A program made the translations under genes and the position numbers. This document shows positions 27,824 to 36,542 of a stretch of DNA of 64,000 nt, piece after piece. This stretch comes from Candidatus Heimdallarchaeota archaeon (lineage in GTDB: Archaea > Asgardarchaeota > Heimdallarchaeia > Hodarchaeales > Hodarchaeaceae). The notes below the pieces were generated by a model, which worked only from the letters and a program-made list of their open reading frames with translations, did no database searches and had not been told where the DNA came from. Every line of letters starts with the position of its first letter. Position 1 is the first letter of the stretch. The DNA lies in contig CP070695.1 of assembly GCA_020353515.1 (NCBI GenBank), positions 409,173-473,172 of the forward strand. The letters are read 5' to 3'.

Positions 27824-27864
27824 TTCGAGGAGAACTCGAACCGTAATTTCGTAATATATATATT
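27824..27864. promoter_or_regulatory. Divergent promoter with inverted-repeat operator
   Basis: The 17-base inverted repeat TTCGAG-5-CTCGAA occupies 27824-27840 and is perfect in its 6-bp arms. An AT run with TATATATA follows at 27851-27864 and can serve as a TATA box for the plus-strand regulator at 27952. Similar TTACGTC/TAACGTC words occur at 27785-27791 and 27811-27817. The repeat lies in the space between the operon (minus) and the ArsR-like gene (plus), the natural place for that regulator to bind. Confidence 0.5.
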
Positions 27865-27951
27865 TCGTTTCGGACAAAATAATCAAAAATGCATATAATT
27901 ACTGATTCCTCAAAGCATTTCAGTAATTTGTGATAGAAGAGATGACCACTC

Positions 27952-28632
27952 ATGGCCAAAGATCGACAACAACTCTTTGATTACTGGGAAAATATTCCCC
28001 AGTTTCTATTTATCAATGTTCCAAAGGATAAATACTTCTCCCATCCTGTTAGAAGGGAAATCGTTAAACTTCTAAGACAGGGAATAGAAGAGGAATCTCC
28101 TGATGGTAAGTTCAAAGTTCGACATGCTTTGAATGTTTCAGAAATTGATACTAAACTAAGCCAGGTAACTGAAAAGGAGATTAGTAAAACAACTCTCTAT
28201 TTTCACCTTGATATTTTAGTAGAATTAAGGTTAATTGAGATTGTCGTTACCTTACTTGAAGGCCCTCATGGCCGAAATAAAACAAATTATTACGGTCGTG
28301 TCGCTAGGAATCTGTTCGTTTCCAGCATGCAGTATGTTTATGACAATTATAAAAAGCAATTTGAGGAATTTCAAAAGTTTACCGATTTGATCGGTCTAGA
28401 TCTCCCTACCAATTATTCTGATATCCCCAAACACTTTTCTGACACAAATGAACATTTCTTTCGAGTTTTTGGGGAATGGCTAATCAAATATGAGGAGCTG
28501 GTAGATAAGAATCAGATTGATATGAATCTCTTGTACGAATTTCTACAGACTGTGAATTGTATTCATTCTAATTATGTTACTCTCTTAAATGATCTGTCTC
28601 AAGTTCTTCAAAAGCATATTCCAGACCTCTAA
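27952..28632 (+). CDS. ArsR-like winged-helix transcriptional regulator
   Basis: A protein of 226 residues. Residues 25-105 form a winged helix of the ArsR type (SHPVRREIVKLLRQGIEEES, then KTTLYFHLDILVELRLIEIV as recognition helix and wing). The C-terminal 120 residues are all helical and probably bind an effector or dimerise. It is divergently transcribed from the five-gene redox/transport operon and is the best candidate for its regulator. Autoregulation is likely from the shared space. Confidence 0.8.
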   Translation: MAKDRQQLFDYWENIPQFLFINVPKDKYFSHPVRREIVKLLRQGIEEESPDGKFKVRHALNVSEIDTKLSQVTEKEISKTTLYFHLDILVELRLIEIVVTLLEGPHGRNKTNYYGRVARNLFVSSMQYVYDNYKKQFEEFQKFTDLIGLDLPTNYSDIPKHFSDTNEHFFRVFGEWLIKYEELVDKNQIDMNLLYEFLQTVNCIHSNYVTLLNDLSQVLQKHIPDL

Positions 28633-28697
28633 TGTACAGAATCATGACTCCACTACCCGAACATTGAACAGTAGATAAAAAAGGGGAAGAGAAGACT

Positions 28698-28829
28698 TTA
28701 TCGTCTTCTTTTACGGGAAAATACACACATCAAAGAAAAACAAACGAAGAATATTAACCACTCAAAACCAGGAGTTCCATTACCAGTAGCCGTGCTAGTA
28801 GTTGATGGAGTAGTCGTTGTTGTTATCGT
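28698..28829 (-). other. Out-of-frame PGF-CTERM-like sorting tail of the upstream secreted protein
   Basis: Read one base out of step from the gene at 28795-29601, this stretch encodes a Thr-rich linker (TTTTTPSTTSTATGNGT), then PGF, a hydrophobic helix (EWLIFFVCFSLMCVF) and SRKRR before TAA (28698-28700). This is the full tripartite archaeosortase recognition signal. The frame change lies at an A6 run (T6 on the plus strand, 28829-28834): one A fewer gives a continuous protein. So the gene as sequenced loses its anchor, through natural mutation, slippage or sequencing error. Confidence 0.75.
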
Positions 28830-29601
28830 TTTTTGTAGTAGTTGTAGTAGTCGTTGTTGTTGTTTTATCAACAGGTTCAGGTATATCTACCGTGTCACTC
28901 ACGGTTATATTATCAAGTTGAGGTGCACCTACCCATGACCAGATTCCAAATTTCTCACTAGAAGCTGTAAAGTTACACTGATAACTAATAATTGGAGAAT
29001 CATAATCCTGATTATGATAGACATAGAATTGGCCTGTTGTGCCACGAGTGATGTCAAAATGATGACTCCCAGAATAAAGAGAAGAATGCATATTCAGAGT
29101 ACTAGTGTTCCAGAGAGGATCATTATCACCAAAAAAACTATAAAGTTGATCACTTGGATTTTCGCCTCCCCAAAAACGTAGTGCATACCCTGTCTTATTA
29201 TATTGCAGACTAGTCGTTCCAATTCCTGGAATATAATTGCCATCAAAAACAGAAAAAATAAATGTCACAATAAAACTGTATCCACCTGGAGGGAAAAATA
29301 AATCAAAACTCCAGGTACCATAAGCTACAGCGCTGTGATGTAAGGCAAAGGTAGTATTACCAGCAGTTTGAAAAGGAAATGCTAAGGTGCCATTTACCCA
29401 TGTAATATTTGGGTCAAAGGTTTCACCATAAGTTTCAATACCTTCAACACCAATTAATTCCCAATCATCAAGAGAGACGGGGCTATTAAACGTCTCTTCC
29501 CAGACTATTGTTGCACTTCCCTGACTCACAGGAAAGACCAATAGATGAATAGTTAGTATTCCAATTATAAGTGATACTATTTGGTTTTCATTTACTTTCA
29601 T
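28795..29601 (-). CDS. Secreted protein with LamG-like domain; sorting tail lost by frameshift
   Basis: The signal peptide is MKVNENQIVSLIIGILTIHL and the mature part (about 30-250) is a beta-sandwich: WEETFNSPVSLDDWELIGVE, SFDLFFPPGGYSFIVTFIF and HFDITRGTTGQFYVYHNQDY resemble glycan-binding/LamG-like or 3-keto-disaccharide-hydrolase-like domains. A run of 10 Thr follows, after which the frame drifts to KNDNNNDYSINY and stops. ATG 29601 is the start (AAGGAG upstream); the ATG at 29655 lies inside a conserved upstream element. The true tail is out of frame (28698-28829). The element is shared with the gene at 31321-34323. Confidence 0.75.
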   Translation of the reverse strand: MKVNENQIVSLIIGILTIHLLVFPVSQGSATIVWEETFNSPVSLDDWELIGVEGIETYGETFDPNITWVNGTLAFPFQTAGNTTFALHHSAVAYGTWSFDLFFPPGGYSFIVTFIFSVFDGNYIPGIGTTSLQYNKTGYALRFWGGENPSDQLYSFFGDNDPLWNTSTLNMHSSLYSGSHHFDITRGTTGQFYVYHNQDYDSPIISYQCNFTASSEKFGIWSWVGAPQLDNITVSDTVDIPEPVDKTTTTTTTTTTKNDNNNDYSINY

Positions 29602-29654
29602 ACTTATTTCTCCTTTTTTTGACTCATAATCTAGGAGCACTAGGATTAGATTCA

Positions 29655-29702
29655 TTGTTACAACTTAAGTATGAATTGTTGATTCAGAGTGTTATCACTG
29701 TT
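29655..29702 (-). promoter_or_regulatory. 48-bp upstream element, copy 1
   Basis: These 48 bases are identical at 45 of 48 positions to 34446-34493. Both lie upstream of a secreted-protein gene on the minus strand. The element contains the palindrome ACTTAAGT and the near-palindrome AGTG-TTA-TCACT. Its downstream edge is 53 bases from the ATG at 29601. It probably binds a regulator; the membrane-bound winged-helix protein encoded at 29881-31278 is the obvious candidate. Confidence 0.7.
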
Positions 29703-29880
29703 ACTTCAGAGGTGGTTCCCTTAGAAGTCGATTAGAAACCTAGTGGCAAAAAGTGATTAATGCGCTACTATAATTATTTAGGGATTAGGGTAAGTAGAAT
29801 ACATATTCGGGAAGAAAAGGAATGAACTATTTTTGATCTCGTGGAATCGGTTTGAAGGATCTACCAAACAACAAAATTGT

Positions 29881-31278
29881 CTATAATTTATCCTTATTAA
29901 TTTTGATAATTTTAGACATACCTAAACGTTCTCTCTTGATTAATCTCTTCATTTCAAGACGTGAAATTATTCTTGATGTTGTCATTGTCGAAATCCCTAC
30001 TTTTTCTGCGAGTGTTTTCTGGTTCATGATTCCTTCTAAGTATAAAACTTGTAAAATCCGGAGTTCCATTTCTGGAAGAATTTCTTTCCACTCGGTTTCA
30101 ATTTCCTCCCATGCGAAAATATTGCCAGAATCAGCAGTTGAGGATTTAGCTGGCTGCTCTAGTGTTTTATTACGTTTTGGCTGAATAAATTCCTTGATAT
30201 TAGTAGAGATGTTCTTAAATCCTCCATTACGGTGAATGAGAAATCCAGTAACAAAGAATATTGATAAAAGTAATAGTACTTGAAGAATAATCATAAATAA
30301 ATTAGTAGAGCTCCCACTGGTCACATAAATTGGAATAACAATCGCGTCCAAGGTTCTAGAACTGTAAAAGGGGTCTAGAACTAAAATTTTAATAGAATCA
30401 TTCTTGCCAGATGAAGCTAATTTATTAATTTTAAATCTTACAGCAATTGACTGATTGGGAGTCAAATGAAAGGGATTAGACACATTTGTACTAATCCAAT
30501 TTGGCGTAATAACAAATCCGGTTATGTTGAGTAAAGCGATATTTCGAATTGTAGCAATTTTTGATTGACCAATCGTCGCGGTCCAGTTTTTTAAATCAAC
30601 TTCCAAATATTCATATTCAATCGGAAGTTGCCCTGGATGTAGTTGTATTACTGTTTCAAACCCTTTAGCCATCATATCTACCCAGCAAAGTTCAAAATAA
30701 TTTCCATATTCATTTATTTCAATTGAATAGGGTTGCTTAGGAGAAATGGAATGAATCGTAAAATCATCACTAAAAGTGATATTGGTACGTTGTGCCCCTA
30801 CTATTGTTCCCCAATCTATACTGAATGAGTATAACAGAATTCCACTAGTATTAGAAAGATAATTTCCTAGAAAGTTCCCATTTATCGTAAAAGGAAAATC
30901 TTCTGGAAAAGTATGATCAGATGTGGAAAATGAAATAAAAGTAGTATTATTCACAATAGAGCTATTAAATTCAACATTGGAGCCAGTTATTTTTAATTCT
31001 AGATCTTTAATTGTACCATTAATTTTAAAACAACATTTTGCAGGTTTTATCACCATAAGAGCGTTACTTATCGCTTCTAATCTAAACGAACAAGAATATT
31101 CTCCTTTGAGATTAATTCTATATAACAGATAGGCATTAGCTATATCTATTTCAGTGTTAAATGTTGATGATGAATCGTTAGGGTTACTTAGTGAAGAAAT
31201 CGAGCTATCTGCTGAAGAACTACAAAACCAAACTAGTAACAATAATATGATAATATTTAATTGTCCTAGATGCTTCAT
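29881..31278 (-). CDS. Membrane-bound winged-helix transcriptional regulator
   Basis: A signal peptide or N-terminal segment (1-22) leads into an extracytoplasmic beta-rich domain (about 40-330) with many N-x-S/T sites. One membrane helix follows (LFMIILQVLLLLSIFFVTGF, about 337-358), and then a cytoplasmic part ending in a winged helix: LRILQVLYLEGIMNQKTLAE, then KVGISTMTTSRIISRLEMKR with a basic wing. This is a one-component sensor that reads an outside signal and acts on DNA at the membrane. It lies between two secreted-protein genes that share a 48-bp upstream element. Confidence 0.85.
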   Translation of the reverse strand: MKHLGQLNIIILLLLVWFCSSSADSSISSLSNPNDSSSTFNTEIDIANAYLLYRINLKGEYSCSFRLEAISNALMVIKPAKCCFKINGTIKDLELKITGSNVEFNSSIVNNTTFISFSTSDHTFPEDFPFTINGNFLGNYLSNTSGILLYSFSIDWGTIVGAQRTNITFSDDFTIHSISPKQPYSIEINEYGNYFELCWVDMMAKGFETVIQLHPGQLPIEYEYLEVDLKNWTATIGQSKIATIRNIALLNITGFVITPNWISTNVSNPFHLTPNQSIAVRFKINKLASSGKNDSIKILVLDPFYSSRTLDAIVIPIYVTSGSSTNLFMIILQVLLLLSIFFVTGFLIHRNGGFKNISTNIKEFIQPKRNKTLEQPAKSSTADSGNIFAWEEIETEWKEILPEMELRILQVLYLEGIMNQKTLAEKVGISTMTTSRIISRLEMKRLIKRERLGMSKIIKINKDKL

Positions 31279-31320
31279 AAAGGTTCCAATATCCTTCTAA
31301 ATTATTTGAAATTAAATTTT

Positions 31321-34300
31321 TCATCTTTCCTTTTTTCTTCTGAAACCAACGATCAGTAGAGTGAATAAGAGAATAATAGGTCCTGTGGTAAAAGAACTCG
31401 GATGATCAGTGATTGTTGTTTCTTGACCAATAATAGTAAATGGTTCATCAGAAATATCGAAGGTTGATAATCCGTCGGAATTGGTGGCAATAATTTTGAT
31501 TAGATACTCGGTACTCGATCGAAGACTAGAATTGAACCAATCATATTTCATTTCTTCTATGTTATCTATCATTAGATACCACGAAATTCCCAAATCAGGT
31601 GAATAGTAAATCGAATATTTTACAGGATGTAACAGATCTACGTATCTCTCTACTGCAGGCGCCCAAGAAATCGTAATTGTCTCATATGAATAAAATATTT
31701 CCCTTCCATTAGGAATAATCACTCGAGGGAGTGTGAGAGTCATATTAGTTGGAGATGAGAGTGGAAAATAATCCTTACTATTAGCAAATCCGCTTATTGA
31801 GTACGGTTCATCTACAAAGGTATCATTATCTTCATCGGGAGAAACCCAATCATTCCAATAATTGTAAAGGAAAAAATTTCCATAGTAAGTATTGTCAATG
31901 GCTTGGGATTGATCTCCTCCATTAGAAATGAAGTTATTGAAAGATATCATATTATCTGCAGAGGTTTCATCCAACCACATTCCGCATTCTTCATTTTCAA
32001 GAATGGAACAGCCTACAATTGTATTATCTGTTCCATCAGATATAAAGAATCCTATCCCATTTTGTTGTGAAATACAGTTTTCAATTGTATTGAGGGAACC
32101 AGGAACTGAAAATCCTATATATCCACCACCAGTTGCATTATTGTTTAGTACCTGATTTCTCATTCCACCTATTGTAAATAATGGAGGAGTACCACGAGGA
32201 TATAATTCCCATGCTTGGAAGAGAACTGAATTTGATTGAATAATTGAATAATTGCAGGAAAGAAGGTAGATGTACCCGTCTCTTAAATTGTTATTTAATA
32301 CTTTATCATTTAGATTGTAAAATAACCCAATCCCTCCATTGGAAAAATCATTATTTATAATCAAGTTACTGGTGCTGGATCCTATGAGTATTTCACTATT
32401 ATTAAAAACACTATTTTTAATTTCAATTGATTGACATCCATGAAGATATATCCGCGATGATTCAAAATGTTGATTCGAAATATCTATATCACTACAATTA
32501 ATCAAGATAACTTGGCCTGTATCTGTTGGAATTGTTATATCATCAACATTCTTCAGAAGAAGAATTTTTTTTCCATTTATGGTATTATTTTCTATTTCTT
32601 CTTGGTTAAATTCTTCAGGAAATGAAATTCCTTGTAGAGAATAATGATGAAATTCCCAATAGAAATGCGGAGGAAAGCTTTCAATTACATGGCTTTTGAA
32701 AGTCAATCCTCGATCTGTTAAAACATTTCTATTTATAGTATTCATTGGTTTTAAGATCGTTATAGACTGTACCAGATTATCGGTAATTCTGGAATAATTA
32801 GACAAAATGTAGATTATACCATCAACTTTATTGTTTATAATGTGGTTATTACAACCACTCAATGTAATATCACCATCAACTTCATTGTTTATAATCTGGT
32901 TATCATAACCATTCAATTGAAATGAATCAAGAAAAGTATTATTTCCAATGATATTATAACTAGTTTGATCATGAGAGAATAAAAAATTGATGGAATTATT
33001 ATTTACCTTATTACTTGTACTTTCTTTGAAAAAATTAATATGAATTGCAGAATTGTTATAGATGCTATTATTCTGTGATGATTCAAAAAGAACATAGATT
33101 CCTGTGTTATTCTTTACCTGAATATTGTCAGACTTTCTAAAAGTAACATCTGGACAATAATTCGGATGGTCGGTATACCAAGGAATGTCGTCACTGTCTT
33201 TGAAATTTACGATTTTCTTATCACTTGAACAATTCTGAATGGTAAGATTAGAACAGTAGTATCCAAATATGTCTCCATTGATGGTTCCATTTTCATTAAA
33301 GAAATCAATCTCCCTTACATTATTTTCTGAAAAATGTGTGTTTTGAATTGTGACTAAACTGGAATTAATTAAGAAAAAATCGCCATAATCTTCATCAGGA
33401 GATAAAGAAATAGAGCTATTGAAAAGGTTCTGTTTGAAAACAATTGGTTTTCCACCTCTACTATTATTAACTACTTCATATTGGATAAAATCCTCAACCG
33501 TGTCTCCAGTTATTTTCATATGGGCAATTCTAGCTGCTGAATATTCTTCATAATTCCCAGAAGGTGGTTCAGGCTTCTCTAGATGATTTAATATGAGAGA
33601 ATTATTCCTACTATTGAATAATTCAATGTCATAAACTGTATTATTGTATAAATAATTAGTATTACTTTCAGACAGAAATAAACTTGCATGATTATCAATT
33701 ATTGCATTATAATGACTATTTCGTAAATCAACACCTGAATTTCGTCTAATCCACCCACCAAAGTTAATCCAACTAAAAGCTTCAACAGCAGTGGTTATAT
33801 TGTTATTAGAAATAACATTTCTCTGACAGTTTTCTAATCTTATTTCACCGTCTTCTGAACCCCAGTAGCCTTCTAGAACAATATTATTAATCTCACAATT
33901 TTGAACATTTTTCAATATAATAAAAGATTCTATATAAGTCCCATATGGAAAAGGATTGACATCCCTATACCGACTGATTTTTGAGTCTTTAAAGTGCAAA
34001 TGAAGATCTGTATTCGAAATTGATAGCCCAGGGAAACTGCGGTTATAAACAGTGATATCCTCATTCTCAATTACATACGGATTCGTTTTACTCCCATCAC
34101 CTGGCCAAGAATTTAGACTTGCTTGGGATATGAGATCAGCATTACCATCGATAAAAATGGATTCATTAGGGGTAAAGACTGGATCTTCATCAAGTATCGA
34201 GTAGCTGGAGTGGACTTTCCAAGCTTTTTCTTCATTTTCGGTAAATCTGTTAATTGGAAATGAAGATAATATACCTAAACTAAGTATCATAAGAAAAAAT

Positions 34301-34323
34301 ATTAGTAATCCAGTTTTTTTCAT
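31321..34323 (-). CDS. NosD-like parallel beta-helix surface protein with C-terminal anchor
   Basis: A 1000-residue secreted protein with signal peptide MKKTGLLIFFLMILSLGIL. The body (about 80-860) is a right-handed beta-helix with dozens of short repeats of the form N-x-I-x-N-N (IINNEVDGDITLSGCNNHII and similar), as in NosD/PbH1 proteins. A fibronectin-III-like domain follows (RVIIPNGREIFYSYETITIS). The C-terminus is TTGPIILLFTLLIVGF then RRKKER, a short linker, helix and basic tail like archaeosortase signals (a GP replaces the PGF). Probable roles: polysaccharide binding or cleavage, or a surface layer component. The regulator gene is 42 bases downstream. Confidence 0.85.
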   Translation of the reverse strand: MKKTGLLIFFLMILSLGILSSFPINRFTENEEKAWKVHSSYSILDEDPVFTPNESIFIDGNADLISQASLNSWPGDGSKTNPYVIENEDITVYNRSFPGLSISNTDLHLHFKDSKISRYRDVNPFPYGTYIESFIILKNVQNCEINNIVLEGYWGSEDGEIRLENCQRNVISNNNITTAVEAFSWINFGGWIRRNSGVDLRNSHYNAIIDNHASLFLSESNTNYLYNNTVYDIELFNSRNNSLILNHLEKPEPPSGNYEEYSAARIAHMKITGDTVEDFIQYEVVNNSRGGKPIVFKQNLFNSSISLSPDEDYGDFFLINSSLVTIQNTHFSENNVREIDFFNENGTINGDIFGYYCSNLTIQNCSSDKKIVNFKDSDDIPWYTDHPNYCPDVTFRKSDNIQVKNNTGIYVLFESSQNNSIYNNSAIHINFFKESTSNKVNNNSINFLFSHDQTSYNIIGNNTFLDSFQLNGYDNQIINNEVDGDITLSGCNNHIINNKVDGIIYILSNYSRITDNLVQSITILKPMNTINRNVLTDRGLTFKSHVIESFPPHFYWEFHHYSLQGISFPEEFNQEEIENNTINGKKILLLKNVDDITIPTDTGQVILINCSDIDISNQHFESSRIYLHGCQSIEIKNSVFNNSEILIGSSTSNLIINNDFSNGGIGLFYNLNDKVLNNNLRDGYIYLLSCNYSIIQSNSVLFQAWELYPRGTPPLFTIGGMRNQVLNNNATGGGYIGFSVPGSLNTIENCISQQNGIGFFISDGTDNTIVGCSILENEECGMWLDETSADNMISFNNFISNGGDQSQAIDNTYYGNFFLYNYWNDWVSPDEDNDTFVDEPYSISGFANSKDYFPLSSPTNMTLTLPRVIIPNGREIFYSYETITISWAPAVERYVDLLHPVKYSIYYSPDLGISWYLMIDNIEEMKYDWFNSSLRSSTEYLIKIIATNSDGLSTFDISDEPFTIIGQETTITDHPSSFTTGPIILLFTLLIVGFRRKKER

Positions 34324-34811
34324 ATAATCATCTTCCTCAGATATCTGTGATTTATTAATGTTGCTTTAGATTGTCTCTGTTTATTTCGAGAATCTGGAAT
34401 GCAAGTAAAGCTCTCCAGAAATCTATAAATTCAAAAAAATAGTATTTGTTACAACTTAAGTGTTAATTGTTGATTCAAAGTGTTATCACTGTTTTATGCC
34501 GATGATTTGATGTTCTTTTGGTATTGATGTTATAATTGTCCAATTTGGACAATCCTATTATTCATTTCTTAAGGAGTATGACACTAATCTTACCTGTTCT
34601 CTAAAAATTCGTATCTAATTTCATCTTTGTCTAATAAATGTTTCATTCTCTTTAAAAAAAAGAGAAAACGGCCTTCATGTTTTAGCTAAGCTATAGTATA
34701 AAACCTTAATAATACCAACTACACCAGCAAAATAGTAAAGCACAATAGTACCTTCTTTTAGGGAGTAAAGGAAGTTGAAGCGAGTATTTATGTCATTGGA
34801 GTTACTTCGTG
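34324..34811. other. Intergenic region with the upstream element and two promoters
   Basis: This 488-base stretch holds no convincing gene. Minus-strand side: the 48-bp element at 34446-34493 and a TATA-like TTTATAGA near 34423-34430, which serve the NosD-like gene. Plus-strand side: GTATAAAACC near 34698 and the T-rich run around 34655-34680 lie before the TPR gene. Nothing else was recognised. Confidence 0.6.
34446..34493 (-). promoter_or_regulatory. 48-bp upstream element, copy 2
   Basis: Matches copy 1 (29655-29702) at 45 of 48 positions; the differences are two in the middle and one before AGTGTTATCACT. It lies 15-23 bases upstream of a TATA-like sequence and 122 bases from the ATG of the NosD-like gene, a position for an activator or for a repressor that contacts the TATA region. 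Confidence 0.7.
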
Positions 34812-36464
34812 ATGTCTGAAGAACTACAAACCCTTTTTGAGACTGGAAAGTACCAAGAGGTCTTAGACCAGTTCACACAGAAAGAAGACCAAAACGAATG
34901 GGGTGCCTTATCCGAAGAGGAACAAATAGCATGTATTTATTACAAAAGTCGCTCTTTGGAAGGGGTGGGGAGGTACGAAGAAGCCCTTCAAACCGCTACA
35001 ATGGCACGCGCAACCTATCCATCTCCCAAGAATCCAAGTTATCTCCTGGCCTTACTAGCAGCTCAATTTCATATTTTTTATATTATAGGCCAATCGCGGC
35101 TAGAACAGGCTCAATCGGTCTTGGCGGAAGGAGAAGCCATTATGGAAACCCTAACGGATACAGAACGTCAGATTGGGGCGATTTGGATAGCTGTATTTGA
35201 ACACGTAAAAGGTCTTCATTATTACGCTAAGAATGAGTTAGACATGTCCTTAAAGCATTATCACAAAGCATTAAAATCATTTGAGGCCCTAAACAATCGC
35301 CATGGTATCGCTTCATGCCTTTTTTGGAAAGCCTATTCACACACCTTTAAAGGCGAACCAGACACTGCGTTGGAGTACTATCAACGGAGTTTATCCCTTT
35401 ACGAGGCGTTAGGTAACAAACGAGGAATTGGGGAATGCCTCCACGATATTGGTCTTGTGAATGCTGGTCGAGGTGAGTCAGACACGGCGTTAGAATACTT
35501 TCAACGGAGTCTAAGCCTCAGCGAGGCGAGTGGCAATCCTGAGTACATTTTCTTCGGATTAACCCATATTGGTTTAATATACTCTCATAAAGGCGATCCT
35601 GATAAAGCATTAGATTTTTTTCGACAGAGTCTGGCCGTAGCGGAGCCGCTAGGAGTCGATTGGATGATTGCTTACAACTTTAACTTCATTGGGATGGCTT
35701 ATCACCAAAAAAGTGCGTTGGATATCGCGTTACCGTTTTTTCAAAGTAGTTTAGCAAAGTATGAGACAACAAAATCGGATTATAATGTAGTACGTGTATT
35801 ATTTCGTCTCGTTCTTCTGAATTTAGACCAAAAGGAGCTTGAACATGCCCAAAAGTATCTGATTAAGCTACAAAAAGTTGCTGCTCATATTCCTGAGGAA
35901 GCACAAGGTGCCCATCTTCGAAAAAGTATAGCTGAAGCGCTGGTCTTAAAGCAGAATCCACGTATGACCGAAAAAGTTCGTGCTCAAGCATTGTTAAGGC
36001 AAATTGTGAGTGAAGTAGAGATGCATGCATTTACTATGATTGCAATAGTCGCTCTCTGTGATCTCTTACTTCTTGAACTGAAGGCCACTGGTGAACAAGA
36101 GGTGTGGGAAGAAGCGAAAACACTTATTCACCAATTCCATACCAAAGCACAAGATTCTCAAGACTTCAATATGGTTGTCAACGCTTTACTCCTAAGAGCG
36201 AAGTTTGCAACTGTAGAAGGAGAGCTAGATCAAACTCAAGAATACCTCACTCAAGCTAGGATGATTATTAAAGAAAAAAATCTTAATCAATTGATGAAGA
36301 AGGTGGAAATAGAGCAGAACGAACTCGAAAATGATTTCCACAAATGGCAGGACTTGATCCAGCAACATACTTCTCTCCAGGAACGCTTAATCCACGCTCA
36401 GCTTACAGAATATCTCCAAGAAGCTCAGAGAATTGTGCAGCGAAGCCCCCTGAAGGATGATTAA
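34812..36464 (+). CDS. TPR-repeat protein (paralogue of 47726-49270)
   Basis: Soluble, about 550 residues, with TPR units from about residue 50 to 350. Examples are ALEYYQRSLSLYEALGNKRG, ALEYFQRSLSLSEASGNPEY and ALDFFRQSLAVAEPLGVDW. The C-terminal 60 residues (KWQDLIQQHTSLQERLI, EYLQEAQR) are a helical segment shared with the paralogue. The ATG at 34812 (or the GTG just before it) starts the protein. It is a scaffold or a regulatory protein; there is no DNA-binding or enzymatic domain, and the partner is unknown. Confidence 0.85.
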   Translation: MSEELQTLFETGKYQEVLDQFTQKEDQNEWGALSEEEQIACIYYKSRSLEGVGRYEEALQTATMARATYPSPKNPSYLLALLAAQFHIFYIIGQSRLEQAQSVLAEGEAIMETLTDTERQIGAIWIAVFEHVKGLHYYAKNELDMSLKHYHKALKSFEALNNRHGIASCLFWKAYSHTFKGEPDTALEYYQRSLSLYEALGNKRGIGECLHDIGLVNAGRGESDTALEYFQRSLSLSEASGNPEYIFFGLTHIGLIYSHKGDPDKALDFFRQSLAVAEPLGVDWMIAYNFNFIGMAYHQKSALDIALPFFQSSLAKYETTKSDYNVVRVLFRLVLLNLDQKELEHAQKYLIKLQKVAAHIPEEAQGAHLRKSIAEALVLKQNPRMTEKVRAQALLRQIVSEVEMHAFTMIAIVALCDLLLLELKATGEQEVWEEAKTLIHQFHTKAQDSQDFNMVVNALLLRAKFATVEGELDQTQEYLTQARMIIKEKNLNQLMKKVEIEQNELENDFHKWQDLIQQHTSLQERLIHAQLTEYLQEAQRIVQRSPLKDD

Positions 36465-36542
36465 TCATTTTTAAGTAAAAACTACTATCCCAGATATGAA
36501 TTCCTAAATCAAAAAAAAAGAAGAAAGGGGAGATTAGCTAGA

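Noticed and set aside
28801..28870. Tandem ACT/ACA triplet run as a CRISPR or satellite repeat
   Set aside because: The repeat is the coding sequence of the Thr-rich linker of the secreted protein and has no spacers.
29602..29655. Upstream ATG at 29655 as start of the secreted protein
   Set aside because: It lies at the edge of the 48-bp element and would put 18 polar residues before the signal peptide; ATG 29601 has AAGGAG.
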